Shown here in pieces: positions 25,158 through 36,345 of a stretch of DNA of 64,000 nucleotides (its first letter is position 1; each line of letters starts with the position of its first letter). The stretch is from CALUOB01 sp944322305 (GTDB lineage Bacteria > Actinomycetota > Coriobacteriia > Coriobacteriales > Coriobacteriaceae), in NCBI GenBank assembly GCA_963931605.1, contig OZ007031.1, positions 1-64,000 of the forward strand, written 5' to 3'. The notes under the pieces were generated by a model that saw only the letters and a list, made by a program, of their open reading frames with translations, did not search any database and had not been told where the DNA came from. A program made the translations under genes and the position numbers.

Positions 25158-25937
25158 ATGATCAAAGCTGAGCGTCAGAACATGATCAAGCGGTTGCTCG
25201 AGAACCAGGGCGCCGCCTCGGTGAAGGGCATCGCCGACTCCCTCGGCGTGTCCGAGATGACCATCCGCCGCGACCTCGCCGAGCTCGCCGAGCGCGACGA
25301 GCTCGTGCGCGTGCACGGCGGCGCCCGCACGGCCTCGCCGCACCGCCAGTCCATGCGCCGCCGGGAGTACAGCCACGCTGAGAAGCGCGGCCGCAACAAG
25401 GAGGAGAAACGCGCCATCGCCCTGCGCGCCGTGTCGCTCATCGAGCCCGACTCCACGATCTTCCTCGGCACAGGCACCACGGTTGAGCAGATGGTTTCGC
25501 TTCTGCCCTCGTGCAGCCTGCGCATCGTCACCAACTCGTTCGCCGTCTTCAACATGATCGAGTCCGACGAGCGCTACGAGCTCTACCTCGTGGGCGGCAG
25601 GTACCGCGCCCGCACGACGGCCTTCGTGGGTCCGCTTGCCGAGGACGTGATCACCTCGCTGGGGATCGACGCGGCGTTTATCGGCGCAAACGGCATTGCC
25701 GACGGCGAGGTCTCAACCTCCAACGTCGACGAGGGGCGCTTCCAGCAGCTGGCCTTCAACCAGGCCGACGCGCGCTACCTGCTCGCCGACGCCAGCAAGG
25801 TTGGCCGCCGCGACTTCTACACCTTCTACCGGCTCGAGAACACCGACGCCTTGATCTCGGACGCCGGTCTCACAGACGACCAGCGCGCCGCGCTCGAGGA
25901 GTACACCACGGTTCTCTGTCCCGCCGCCGGGCGATAA
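25158..25937 (+). CDS. DeoR family sugar-responsive repressor
   Basis: The product is 259 aa from ATG 25158 with GGAGGG upstream. The N-terminal HTH is MIKAERQNMIKRLLENQGAASVKGIADSLGVSEMTIRRDLAEL, the standard DeoR signature with MTIRRDL. The sensor domain starts near residue 75 and includes FLGTGTTVEQMV, IVTNSF, LVGGRYRARTTAFVGP and DAAFIGANGI, the phosphosugar-isomerase-like fold that binds a phosphorylated sugar. It stands alone between the pyruvate kinases and serC, so the target genes are not obvious; autoregulation is likely from the direct repeats at its promoter. Confidence 0.93.
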   Translation: MIKAERQNMIKRLLENQGAASVKGIADSLGVSEMTIRRDLAELAERDELVRVHGGARTASPHRQSMRRREYSHAEKRGRNKEEKRAIALRAVSLIEPDSTIFLGTGTTVEQMVSLLPSCSLRIVTNSFAVFNMIESDERYELYLVGGRYRARTTAFVGPLAEDVITSLGIDAAFIGANGIADGEVSTSNVDEGRFQQLAFNQADARYLLADASKVGRRDFYTFYRLENTDALISDAGLTDDQRAALEEYTTVLCPAAGR

Positions 25938-26045
25938 GCGCGCCCCGGCCGCCGGCGGCTGCGGCGTGCGCGGCAACCTGTCGGCAACATGTACGTAACA
26001 ACCGCAAGGGTCGCGCGCATGCTGCCGCGCGGGCCCGTACAATGG

Positions 26046-26083
26046 AGGGCCACACGGTTATGCCGTGCGGCCCGTTTTCGTTT
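26046..26083 (+). terminator. Terminator between the DeoR gene and serC
   Basis: GGGCCACACGG pairs with CCGTGCGGCCC (one mismatch) across TTATG-like loop bases, followed by GTTTTCGTTT. Confidence 0.8.
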
Positions 26084-26154
26084 CCTTGCCGCAAGCGACG
26101 AGCCCCGCCGCCCATCCGGGGCGCCGACGGCGGTCGCTCTCCACGGAGGTGCAT

Positions 26155-27297
26155 ATGGCACGCGTGTACAACTTCGGCGCAGGCCCGGCCACCATGCCGG
26201 TGCCGGTGCTCGAGCAGATCCAGTCCGAGCTTCTCGACTACCACGGCGAGGGTCTCTCTATCCTCGAGATGAGCCACCGCACGCCGGCGTTCTCGGCGGT
26301 GATCGGGCATGCCGAGGAAACGCTTCGGCGCCTCATGGGCATCCCGGACACCTACGCGGTGCTGTTTCTGCAGGGAGGCGCCACGCTCCAGTTCGCCGGC
26401 ATCCCGATGAACCTCATGCGCACGGGGCGCGCCGGCTACATCCGCTCGGGGCTGTTTTCCACGCTCGCCTGGCAAGAGGCGCAAAAGCACGGCGAGGCGC
26501 TCGTGGTCGCCTCGTCCGAAGGCACCGGCTACGACCGCGTGCCCGACCCGGGCTCCTACACCGTGCCGCAGGACTTGGACTACCTCTACCTCTGCGAGAA
26601 CAACACCATCTACGGCACCAAGTTCTGGGAGCTGCCCGACGCCGGCGCGGTGCCGCTCGTCTCGGACGTGTCGTCGTGTTTTCTGTCCGAGCCGGTGGAT
26701 GTGACGCGCTACGGGCTTGTCTACGCCGGCGTGCAGAAAAACGCCGGTCCGGCGGGGCTTTCCTGCGTGATCGTGCGGCGCGACCTTATCGCCCGCGGGC
26801 CGGCCAAGGCCTATTGCCCCAGCTACCTGGACTACCGCGTTCAGGACGAGAAAGACTCCATGATGAACACCCCCAACACCTTCGGCATCTACGCGTGCTC
26901 GCTGGTGTTCGACTGGATCGAGGCCCAGGGCGGCCTCGAGGCGATGCGCGAGCGCAACCGCGCCAAGGCCGCGCTCATGTATGCCGCTCTCGACAAGAGC
27001 AGCCTCTTCCGCGCGCACGCGCAGAAGGCGTCGCGCTCGATGATGAACGCCACGTTCCGCACCGGCTCCAAAGAGCTCGACGATGAGTTCATCGCCGGGG
27101 CCGAGGCGCGCGGCATGATCGGCGTGCGCGCTCACCGCTCCACCGGCGGCATGCGCGCGAGCATGTACAACGCCCTGCCGCTCGAGGCGGTCGAGGCGCT
27201 CACGGCCTATATGGAGGAGTTCGAGGCGGCGCATCCCGCGGAGGCGGAGGCGGCTGCAGCAGGCGCGTCAGGCGAGAAGAGCGCGCGGTCTTGTTAG
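26155..27297 (+). CDS. serC: Phosphoserine aminotransferase
   Basis: The product is 380 aa from ATG 26155 (MARVYNFGAGPATMPVPVLEQ), with GGAGG 7 nt upstream. It is a PLP enzyme that converts 3-phosphohydroxypyruvate and glutamate to phosphoserine and 2-oxoglutarate in the cytoplasm. Signature parts are SILEMSHRTPAF, LFLQGGATLQFAGIPMNL, VSDVSSCFLSEPVD, and AGVQKNAGPAGLSCVIVR, where the Lys forms the Schiff base with PLP. The C-terminus (HRSTGGMRASMYNALPLEAVEAL) is canonical, followed by an Ala/Glu tail. It is the first gene of a serC-serA-DUF1015 group. Confidence 0.96.
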   Translation: MARVYNFGAGPATMPVPVLEQIQSELLDYHGEGLSILEMSHRTPAFSAVIGHAEETLRRLMGIPDTYAVLFLQGGATLQFAGIPMNLMRTGRAGYIRSGLFSTLAWQEAQKHGEALVVASSEGTGYDRVPDPGSYTVPQDLDYLYLCENNTIYGTKFWELPDAGAVPLVSDVSSCFLSEPVDVTRYGLVYAGVQKNAGPAGLSCVIVRRDLIARGPAKAYCPSYLDYRVQDEKDSMMNTPNTFGIYACSLVFDWIEAQGGLEAMRERNRAKAALMYAALDKSSLFRAHAQKASRSMMNATFRTGSKELDDEFIAGAEARGMIGVRAHRSTGGMRASMYNALPLEAVEALTAYMEEFEAAHPAEAEAAAAGASGEKSARSC

Positions 27298-27440
27298 GCG
27301 CGGCCGCCGCGTCCCTCGGTTTCGGCTGCCTTTGAGCCGGCCGGTCTGAGGTGCGCGGCGCCGCGCCCCCGCCTGCGCCCGCGCGGCGCGGCTGCATGCC
27401 CGCTGCGCTTATCGCCCGCCGCTTTGAGAGGACTTACGCC

Positions 27441-28604
27441 ATGCGCACCATCAAGATCATCGACGACATCACCAAGGACGGCGTCGTTACCTTCGGGGCC
27501 GGCTACGACTTCGTGGAGGACGCGGAGGGGGCCGACGCCATCCTCATGCGCTCCACCGACCTGCACGGCTACGTGCTGCCCGACTCGATCCGCGCCATCG
27601 CGCGCTGCGGCGCCGGCGTGAACAACATCCCGGTTGAGGAGTACGCGCGCCGCGGCGTGGTGGTGTTCAACTCGCCGGGCGCCAACTCCAACGCCGTGAA
27701 GGAGATCGTGCTGGCCATGATGGTGCTCTCGAGCCGCGGCGTCGTGCAGAGCATGGAGTGGTGCCGGGCGCACGCCGAGCTGCCCGACCCGCTCACCGAG
27801 GCCGAGCGCGCCAAGAAGCAGTTCGTGGGCCACGAGCTCAAGGGCAAGCGCGTGGGCGTGGTGGGGCTTGGCAACGTGGGCTCCAAGGTAGCCAACGCCT
27901 GCGTCGACCTGGGGATGGACGTTTTCGGCTACGACCCGTTCATCTCGGTTGAGCACGCGTGGGTGCTCTCGCGCGAGGTGCAGCGCGTGGGCACGCTGGA
28001 AGACCTCTGCCGCGACTGCGACTACCTGACGCTCCACGTGCCGAGCAAGGCCGACACCGTGGGCATGATCAGCACCGACCAGCTGGCGCTTCTCGCCCCG
28101 GGGGCGGTGCTCATCAACTACGCGCGCGAGACGATCGTCGACGAAGAGGCGGTGGCGGCGGCGCTCGAGAGCGGGCGGCTCAGCTGGTTCGCATGCGACT
28201 TCCCCACGCCGGCCACGCTGCACATGCCGCGCACCTTCGTGACCACGCACTCCGGCGCCGGCACCGACGAGGCCGAAGCCAACTGCGCCGACATGGCCAT
28301 CTCCGAGCTCAAGGACTACCTGGAGAACGGCAACATCGCCAACTCGGTGAACTACCCCAGCTGCTCCATGGGCAAGGCCCGCGCGGCCAGCCGCGTGGCG
28401 TGCCTGCACGCCAACGTGCCCAACATGATCGGCCAGATCACGGCCATCCTGGCGCGCGACAACGCCAACGTGCAGCGCATGGTGAACGAGAGCGCCGGCG
28501 CCAACGCCTACACCATGTTCGACACCGACGAGCACCTGGAGCCGGCCACGATCGAGGCGCTGCGGCGGATCCCGTCGATCTACCGGGTGCGCGTCATCAA
28601 GTAG
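27441..28604 (+). CDS. serA: D-3-phosphoglycerate dehydrogenase
   Basis: The product is 387 aa from ATG 27441 (MRTIKIIDDITKDG), with GAGAGG upstream. It oxidises 3-phosphoglycerate with NAD as the first step to serine. The Rossmann motif is GVVGLGNVGSKVANACVDLGMDVFGYDP. Catalytic parts are INYARETIVDEEAV and FVTTHSGAGTDEAE with the His. It belongs to the shorter form common in Firmicutes and relatives, where the region usually reading VFExEP is DFPTP; this is a known variant and not damage. The last 75 residues form a C-terminal ACT domain (VPNMIGQITAILARDNANVQRMVNESAG), so serine feedback is possible. Confidence 0.95.
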   Translation: MRTIKIIDDITKDGVVTFGAGYDFVEDAEGADAILMRSTDLHGYVLPDSIRAIARCGAGVNNIPVEEYARRGVVVFNSPGANSNAVKEIVLAMMVLSSRGVVQSMEWCRAHAELPDPLTEAERAKKQFVGHELKGKRVGVVGLGNVGSKVANACVDLGMDVFGYDPFISVEHAWVLSREVQRVGTLEDLCRDCDYLTLHVPSKADTVGMISTDQLALLAPGAVLINYARETIVDEEAVAAALESGRLSWFACDFPTPATLHMPRTFVTTHSGAGTDEAEANCADMAISELKDYLENGNIANSVNYPSCSMGKARAASRVACLHANVPNMIGQITAILARDNANVQRMVNESAGANAYTMFDTDEHLEPATIEALRRIPSIYRVRVIK

Positions 28605-28634
28605 GACGAGAAGAGCGGGCGGATCCCGCCGGTT

Positions 28635-28739
28635 CGGGTCGGGGCATGCGCCGGCGCTTCAGCTTCGCTCGCTTCTTTTCGCCGGCTTCGCCGAGCGAAA
28701 AGGCCGCTCAGAAGTCGCGCCGGCGCATGCCCCGACCCG
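28635..28739. repeat. 105-nt nested hairpin between serA and the DUF1015 gene
   Basis: Two perfect 23-bp arms (28635-28657 and 28717-28739) begin with CGGGTCGGGGCATGCG and enclose an inner dyad, TTCGCTCG (28664-28671) with CGAGCGAA (28692-28699). Such a structure inside a likely operon could end or slow transcription or protect the RNA. It has no T-run. Confidence 0.7.
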
Positions 28740-28838
28740 GATCTGATCAGCCCCTCTTGCTGGGCGCCCGAGGGCTCTGTTTGGAGCGCGGGGGAGCGAG
28801 CGGGCTGGGACGTTGCAGGTAAAGGAAAGGAGCACGGT

Positions 28839-30152
28839 ATGGACATCTATCCGTTTGCGGCGGTGCGGCCGGCGCGCGAGGTGGCGGCGCAGGTGGCGGC
28901 GCTGCCCTACGACGTGTTCGACCGTGCGGAGGCGGCGCGCGCCGTGGAGGGGCGGCCGCTCTCGTTTCTGAATATCGACCGGCCTGAGACGCAGTTCTCG
29001 CCCGAGCAGGACATGTACGCGCCCGAGGTGTACGCCAAGGCGCGTGAGCTGTTTGACGCGCGGCTGGCCGACGGCACCTTCGTTGAGGAGGACTCGCCGT
29101 GCTTTTACCTGTACCGGCTGGCGACCGATGCCGCCGAGCAGACGGGCATCGTGGCGTGCTGCCGGCTGGACGACTACGTGGACGGCGTGGTGAAGCGCCA
29201 CGAGAACACGCGCGAGGACAAGGAGCTCGACCGCATCCGGCACATCGACGCGCTCGACGCGCAGACCGGGCCGATCTTCCTCACGTACCGCGGCAACGGG
29301 CGCGTGGACCGGCTGGTGCGCCGGGCCACGCTGTGCGCGCCGCTGTATGACTTCGAGGACGCCGAGGGCGTGCACCAGACGGTGTGGCGTATCTCCGAGC
29401 CCGACGAGGTCGAGGCGTTGGCGCAAGCGTTTGCGCAGGTGCCGTGCGCCTACATAGCCGACGGGCACCATCGCGCGGCTTCCGCCGTGAAGGTGGGGCT
29501 GGCGCGCCGCGCGGCGGCTGAGCGGGAGGCGTCTGCGGCGGAGGCTGCGGGCGAAGCTGGCACGGGGGCCGGCGGCGAGGCGACCGCAGCGCTGCCGGGG
29601 GCGGGGCTTCCCGCGTACGAGACCGTGCTCTCGGTGCTCTTCCCGGCGCGCGAGCTCACGGTGCTGCCGTACAACCGCGTGGTGGCCGACCGCGCGGGGC
29701 TGAGCCCCGAGGAGCTGGTGGCTGCCGTTGAGCACGCGGGCTTTGAGGCCGTGCGTTCGGAGCGTCCGGTTGAGCCTGAGGAGCGCGGCGTGTTCGGGTT
29801 GTTCGCCGGCGGCGAATGGTGGCGGCTTTCCTTAGGCGACAGGCTTGCCGACGAGGCGCTGGCGGCTGACCCGGTGGAGGCGCTTGACGCGTCGATTCTG
29901 CAGCGGCGCGTGTTGGGGCCGATTTTGGGCATCGAGGATCCGCGGCTCGAGGCGCGCATCTCGTTCGTGGGCGGCATCCGCGGCACAGCCGAGCTCGAGC
30001 GCCGCGCCGGCGCGGACGGCTGCGCCTTCACACTCCACGCCACCTCGGTGGACGAGCTCATGCTCGTGGCCGACGCCGGGTTGCTCATGCCGCCCAAGTC
30101 CACCTGGTTCGAGCCCAAGCTCAGAAGCGGCCTTCTCATCCACCGCATCTGA
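28839..30152 (+). CDS. DUF1015 family protein (COG4198 type) of the serine locus
   Basis: The product is 437 aa, start MDIYPFAAVRPAREVAAQVAALPYDVFDRAEA, the standard N-terminus of DUF1015. The family's marker CAYIADGHHRAASAVKVGL is near residue 205, and KRHENTREDKELDRIRHIDAL is also conserved. The final part, GLLMPPKSTWFEPKLRSGLLIHRI, closes the family domain. A Gly/Ala/Glu-rich insert sits at about 225-260. The biochemical role is not established to my knowledge. Genes of this family lie next to serA and serC in many bacteria, as here, so a part in serine metabolism is likely. No classical phosphoserine phosphatase is in this window. AAAGGAG precedes the ATG. Confidence 0.88.
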   Translation: MDIYPFAAVRPAREVAAQVAALPYDVFDRAEAARAVEGRPLSFLNIDRPETQFSPEQDMYAPEVYAKARELFDARLADGTFVEEDSPCFYLYRLATDAAEQTGIVACCRLDDYVDGVVKRHENTREDKELDRIRHIDALDAQTGPIFLTYRGNGRVDRLVRRATLCAPLYDFEDAEGVHQTVWRISEPDEVEALAQAFAQVPCAYIADGHHRAASAVKVGLARRAAAEREASAAEAAGEAGTGAGGEATAALPGAGLPAYETVLSVLFPARELTVLPYNRVVADRAGLSPEELVAAVEHAGFEAVRSERPVEPEERGVFGLFAGGEWWRLSLGDRLADEALAADPVEALDASILQRRVLGPILGIEDPRLEARISFVGGIRGTAELERRAGADGCAFTLHATSVDELMLVADAGLLMPPKSTWFEPKLRSGLLIHRI

Positions 30153-30219
30153 TCGGGGCGCCCGTCTCATCCGCCCCAGAGAGGGGGCGGGTTGCACGCG
30201 CTCTTGTTGTCTAGCACAC

Positions 30220-30287
30220 GGTTGGTCGCTCAAACGTTAGCTAAATCCCGGATTTCCGAGATTTACGTGACGTGGGAGCGACCAACC
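30220..30287. repeat. 68-bp palindrome built from the GGTTGGTCGC repeat
   Basis: GGTTGGTCGCTC (30220-30231) faces a perfect GAGCGACCAACC (30276-30287). The core AATCCCGGATTTCCGAGATT resembles the core of the 74-bp element. Further on, at about 30318-30365, a GTGC(A/G)CCGGCCGCCGG direct repeat occurs twice. The 398-bp spacer 30153-30550 has no gene. Confidence 0.7.
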
Positions 30288-30476
30288 GGAAATTCGGCGA
30301 CGGAACTGCGGGTAACTGATGCGTGCACCGGCCGCCGGCAACGGTGCGTGCGCCGGCCGCCGGCAACGACGCACGCCGCCGCGCCCCAGCCGGGGCCCGC
30401 ACATTCCGGATACTTAGACAATCGTAGTAATTTGGCGTAGCCGCCGGCCCGCCCGGGTGCGGGTCGGCGCTTCTCG

Positions 30477-30482
30477 TATAAT
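30477..30482 (+). promoter_or_regulatory. TATAAT -10 element upstream of hisS
   Basis: A perfect TATAAT lies 69 bp before the hisS start in GC-rich surroundings. No good -35 is seen at the right distance, so it may depend on an activator or an extended -10. Confidence 0.45.
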
Positions 30483-30550
30483 GCCAGGGCAGATTACGGT
30501 ATAACGCGCGCGGTCGGTCGCACCGCGCGGCGCAATAGGGAAGGGGCACC

Positions 30551-31870
30551 ATGCAGGCACAGCGCGCAGAGGGAACCAAGGACCTGATCGGGCGCGACAT
30601 GCGCGCGTGGCAGCGGATGCAGCAGGTGGCCGCCGAGGTCTTCGGCCCGTACGGCTTCGAGGCCGTCGAGACGCCTGCCATCGAGCAGCTCGACGTGTTC
30701 GTGCACGGCATCGGCACCTCCACCGACGTGGTGCGCAAGGAGATGTTCCGGGTGTTCTCCGGCGCCAACTTCGCCCGCGTGCTCGAGGAGGGCACCGACG
30801 CTCGTCTCAAGCCCAAGCAGCGCCTGGCCCTGCGTCCCGAGGGCACGGCCGGCGTGGTGCGCGCGGTGGTGGAGAACAACCTGGTGCCGCAGGGCGGGGC
30901 GCCCTTCAAGGCCTGGTACGCCGAGGCGATGTTCCGCGGCGAGCGCCCGCAGAAGGGCCGTTTGCGCCAGTTCCACCAGGTGGGCATCGAATGGCTCGGC
31001 GCACCCGACCCAGCGGCTGACGCCGAGTGCATCATCATGCTCATGGAGTTCTACAGGCGCCTGGGCTTCGATCTTACGCAGCTGCGCCTGCTCATCAACT
31101 CCATGGGCGACCCGGCGTGCCGCCCGGCTTATCGCGACCAGGTGCGCGCCTTCATCCTCGACCACGCCGACGAGATGTGCGACGAGTGCCGCGAGCGCGC
31201 CGAGGTGAACCCGCTGCGCGCCTTCGACTGCAAGAACGACCACTGCCGCGAGGTCATGCGCGAGGCCCCGCTCATGCGCGACAACCTCTGCGACGACTGC
31301 CGCGCCCACTACGAGCAGGTCAAGCGCTACCTGGACGCCGCGGGCATCGCCTATGTTGAGGACCCCACGCTCGTGCGCGGCCTGGACTACTACACGCGCA
31401 CCGTCTTCGAGGTGGAGGCGCCGGGCGCCGGTGTGGGCTCCATCGGCGGCGGCGGGCGCTACGACGGCCTCGTGGAGCTCGAGGGCGGCAAGCCCACCCC
31501 GGGCGTGGGCTTTGCCGTGGGCTTCGAGCGCGTTCAGCTGGCGCTGGAGGCGCAGGGGCAGGAGATGGCCGGCGCGCCCGAGAAGAGCGTGTACGTGGCG
31601 GCGGCTCCCGGCGTTTCCCGCGAGCAGATCTTCACGCTGACGCAGCAGCTGCGCGGCGCCGGCGTCCGCACCGAGGCCGACTACCAGGGCCGCTCGCTCA
31701 AGGGCCAGTTCAAGCAGGCTAACAAGCTCGGCTGTGCGCTGATTCTCGTGGCCGGCGGCGACGAGCTGGCGCAGGGAGCGGTGAAGCTGCGCAACATGGC
31801 CACCCACGACGAGGAGCTCGTGGCGCTTCCCGACCTGCCGGCCGTGGTGGCCGAGCACCTTTCGGAGTAG
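30551..31870 (+). CDS. hisS: Histidine-tRNA ligase
   Basis: The product is 439 aa. It charges tRNA-His with histidine in the cytoplasm. It has class II motif 1 around YGFEAVETPAIEQLDVF, motif 2 MFRGERPQKGRLRQFHQVGIEWLG, the histidine A motif VRGLDYYTRTVFEVEAP, and motif 3 GVGFAVGFERVQLAL. The C-terminal anticodon-binding domain (EKSVYVAAAPGVSREQIFTLTQQLRGAGVRTEADY...LKGQFKQANK) is complete. AAGGGG lies upstream of ATG 30551. The MarR gene starts 5 bp after the stop, so the two are probably co-transcribed. Confidence 0.96.
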   Translation: MQAQRAEGTKDLIGRDMRAWQRMQQVAAEVFGPYGFEAVETPAIEQLDVFVHGIGTSTDVVRKEMFRVFSGANFARVLEEGTDARLKPKQRLALRPEGTAGVVRAVVENNLVPQGGAPFKAWYAEAMFRGERPQKGRLRQFHQVGIEWLGAPDPAADAECIIMLMEFYRRLGFDLTQLRLLINSMGDPACRPAYRDQVRAFILDHADEMCDECRERAEVNPLRAFDCKNDHCREVMREAPLMRDNLCDDCRAHYEQVKRYLDAAGIAYVEDPTLVRGLDYYTRTVFEVEAPGAGVGSIGGGGRYDGLVELEGGKPTPGVGFAVGFERVQLALEAQGQEMAGAPEKSVYVAAAPGVSREQIFTLTQQLRGAGVRTEADYQGRSLKGQFKQANKLGCALILVAGGDELAQGAVKLRNMATHDEELVALPDLPAVVAEHLSE

Positions 31871-31875
31871 CGTCC

Positions 31876-32595
31876 GTGGCGCTCGAGCAGGACAAAGACG
31901 GAGCTGCGACCGGCGCGTGCGAAGCCGTGCCGGCGGGGGAGAAGGGCGCGCCTGAGGCTGCGGTTGCCTGCGTGCCGTGCGCCGCGTCCGCGCATGCGCT
32001 CCCCGTGCAGGGCGAGGCGCTTGCCGACCTCGCGGCCTTTGAGGAGGCGACCGACGCCGACGGCACGGACGACGGCGGGTACTTCTCGCCCGCGTTGTCG
32101 GTGCCGGCGCTCGAGAGCTTCCTGCCCGACGCCGAGGGCGGTTACGACTCCATCACGCCCGAGCAGCGCGAGGAGCTGGACGACCTGCTCTCCCGAACGT
32201 TCAACGCGGTGCTGCGCGTGGAGGAGCGCGCGCTGCACAACCGCCTGACCGAGGGTCTCACTATGGCCGAGATCCACGCCATCGCGGCCATCGGCCTGCA
32301 CGAGACCAACACCATGACCGAGGTGGCCGGTCGCCTGGCCGTAACGCTCGCCACGCTCACCACCACGATGAACAAGCTCGAGCGCAAGGGGCTCGTCACG
32401 CGCGAGCGCTCGCAGAAGGACCGACGCCGCGTGCTCGTGTCGCTCACGCGCCGCGGCCGCGAGGTGTGCCGCGCGCACAGCCTGTTCCACCGCTACATGA
32501 TCAAAGAGGCGCTGATCGACCTCACCCCCGAGGAAGCCTGCGTCTTGGCCCGGGCCCTTTCCAAGGTGAAGGTGTTTTTCGACAGCCAGCGCTAA
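31876..32595 (+). CDS. MarR family transcriptional regulator
   Basis: The product is 239 aa if it starts at GTG 31876, 5 bp after hisS. This gives a low-complexity, Ala/Glu-rich N-terminus of about 90 residues before the domain, longer than usual MarR proteins (about 150 aa). A later start cannot be excluded. The MarR winged helix is clear: ITPEQREELDDLL, LTMAEIHAIAAIGLHETNTMTEVAGRLAVTLATLTTTMNKLERKGLVTRERSQKDRRRVLVSLT, with the wing motif DRRRV. MarR members next to lipid genes act as FabT-like repressors; a link to the fatty acid operon at 58622, which has a dyad upstream, is possible but untested. Confidence 0.88.
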   Translation: MALEQDKDGAATGACEAVPAGEKGAPEAAVACVPCAASAHALPVQGEALADLAAFEEATDADGTDDGGYFSPALSVPALESFLPDAEGGYDSITPEQREELDDLLSRTFNAVLRVEERALHNRLTEGLTMAEIHAIAAIGLHETNTMTEVAGRLAVTLATLTTTMNKLERKGLVTRERSQKDRRRVLVSLTRRGREVCRAHSLFHRYMIKEALIDLTPEEACVLARALSKVKVFFDSQR

Positions 32596-32720
32596 GCAAC
32601 CTGCCAGGTTGCTGCCGTCCCCCATGGCAGATAGACGCGCTTGCTCGCCACGGGCTCTTCTCCGTTGTGTAACATTCTCGGCAAAGAGCAGGGATCTTTC
32701 GGTAAACGGCAGCGATTGCG

Positions 32721-32726
32721 TATAAT
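32721..32726 (+). promoter_or_regulatory. TATAAT -10 element upstream of ppc
   Basis: TATAAT at 32721-32726 is about 95 bp before the ppc start; a weak TTCGGT at 32698-32703 is 17 bp upstream. This gives ppc its own promoter apart from hisS and the MarR gene. Confidence 0.45.
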
Positions 32727-32820
32727 ACAGGAGCTGCCGCGTGGGGACGTTAGCCCCCGCGCGTATCCCACAACGCCAAGCCCGCGCAGCTCGCCGGGTC
32801 TTGCGCAGGAAGGAGACCGC

Positions 32821-35577
<2,757 letters not shown>

Positions 35578-35630
35578 TGCCCGCGACGGCGCGTACGGCA
35601 TAAGCGCTCTTGGGCGAGAACGGCAACGAG

Positions 35631-35669
35631 AGGGCCGCTGCGGGGGAGAACCTCGTGGCGGCCTTTTTT
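35631..35669 (+). terminator. Terminator after ppc
   Basis: GGCCGC (35633-35638) pairs with GCGGCC (35658-35663), extended by neighbouring bases, and is followed by six T. Confidence 0.85.
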
Positions 35670-35734
35670 GCATGTGCGGAGGGAGATGGCGCGTGGCGAA
35701 TTATTCGTCGCGCGCGTTGGTCACCGCGGCGACA

Positions 35735-36040
35735 GCTAAGCTCCGGTTGGTCGCGGAAATGGCGGCCAGGCTCCGGTTGGTCGCGCGGGCGACATCTTGG
35801 GCTTCGGTTGAACGCTGTTCCGACATGTAAGGAGCGGCTAGTCGTTCCGACCGCACGCAACTCCCGGATTTCCGGGAGTTGGCTGACGTTTGCGCTCCTA
35901 ACCGTTCCGAGAACGTCGAAATCGCGACCAACTGCGCCGCGCCAGTTCAGTTAACCGCCTTCCCGATATCTTGCGCAGGCGGCGGGCCTTCGCGCGGACT
36001 CTTAACTGCTCGGTTGGTCGCTGCGGCGACATTCTTGGGG
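35735..36040. repeat. GGTTGGTCGC repeat array after ppc, including the 74-bp hairpin
   Basis: CTCCGGTTGGTCGCG occurs twice about 30 bp apart near 35741 and 35771. A variant GGCTTCGGTTGAACGC is near 35808, an inverted unit near 35925, and a further GGTTGGTCGCTGCGGCGAC near 36012. The 74-bp copy 35828-35901 lies in the middle. The whole 768-bp spacer 35578-36345 shows no gene I can support. Confidence 0.6.
35828..35901. repeat. 74-bp hairpin repeat, copy 2
   Basis: Outer arms TAAGGAGCG and CGCTCCTAA, central perfect dyad AACTCCCGGA (35859-35868) with TCCGGGAGTT (35871-35880). The length and the run through the first core arm match the copy at 9501-9574. Confidence 0.8.
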
Positions 36041-36345
36041 CGCGGCTTCCCAAGATGGCCGTCCGGCGTGGCCGCTCAGAATGCCTGTCCAACGCAGGGC
36101 ACTGCCCAACGTGGGGCATCCGGCGCAGCCCGCCCAGCGCGCCCCGTCCAGCACGGGTCGCCGGGCAAAGCCCCGAGCCCAACGCGCGCCGGCCGCTGGA
36201 TTGCCGCGTTTCGCATGCGCGGCGTGCGGGTAGGATGCTAGGGAATCGTCGAACGTTGGGCGGCGGGCTTCCCGCTGCGCCGCGCGCCTTTCCGCAGAGG
36301 TGCGTCCGGCGTCACCATGCCCGCCGCTATACCGAAGGGTCATAT

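Noticed and set aside
27441..28604. SerA apparently lacks the catalytic Glu of the VFExEP region
   Set aside because: The DFPTP form belongs to a recognised shorter SerA variant with an ACT domain, so it is not evidence of inactivation.
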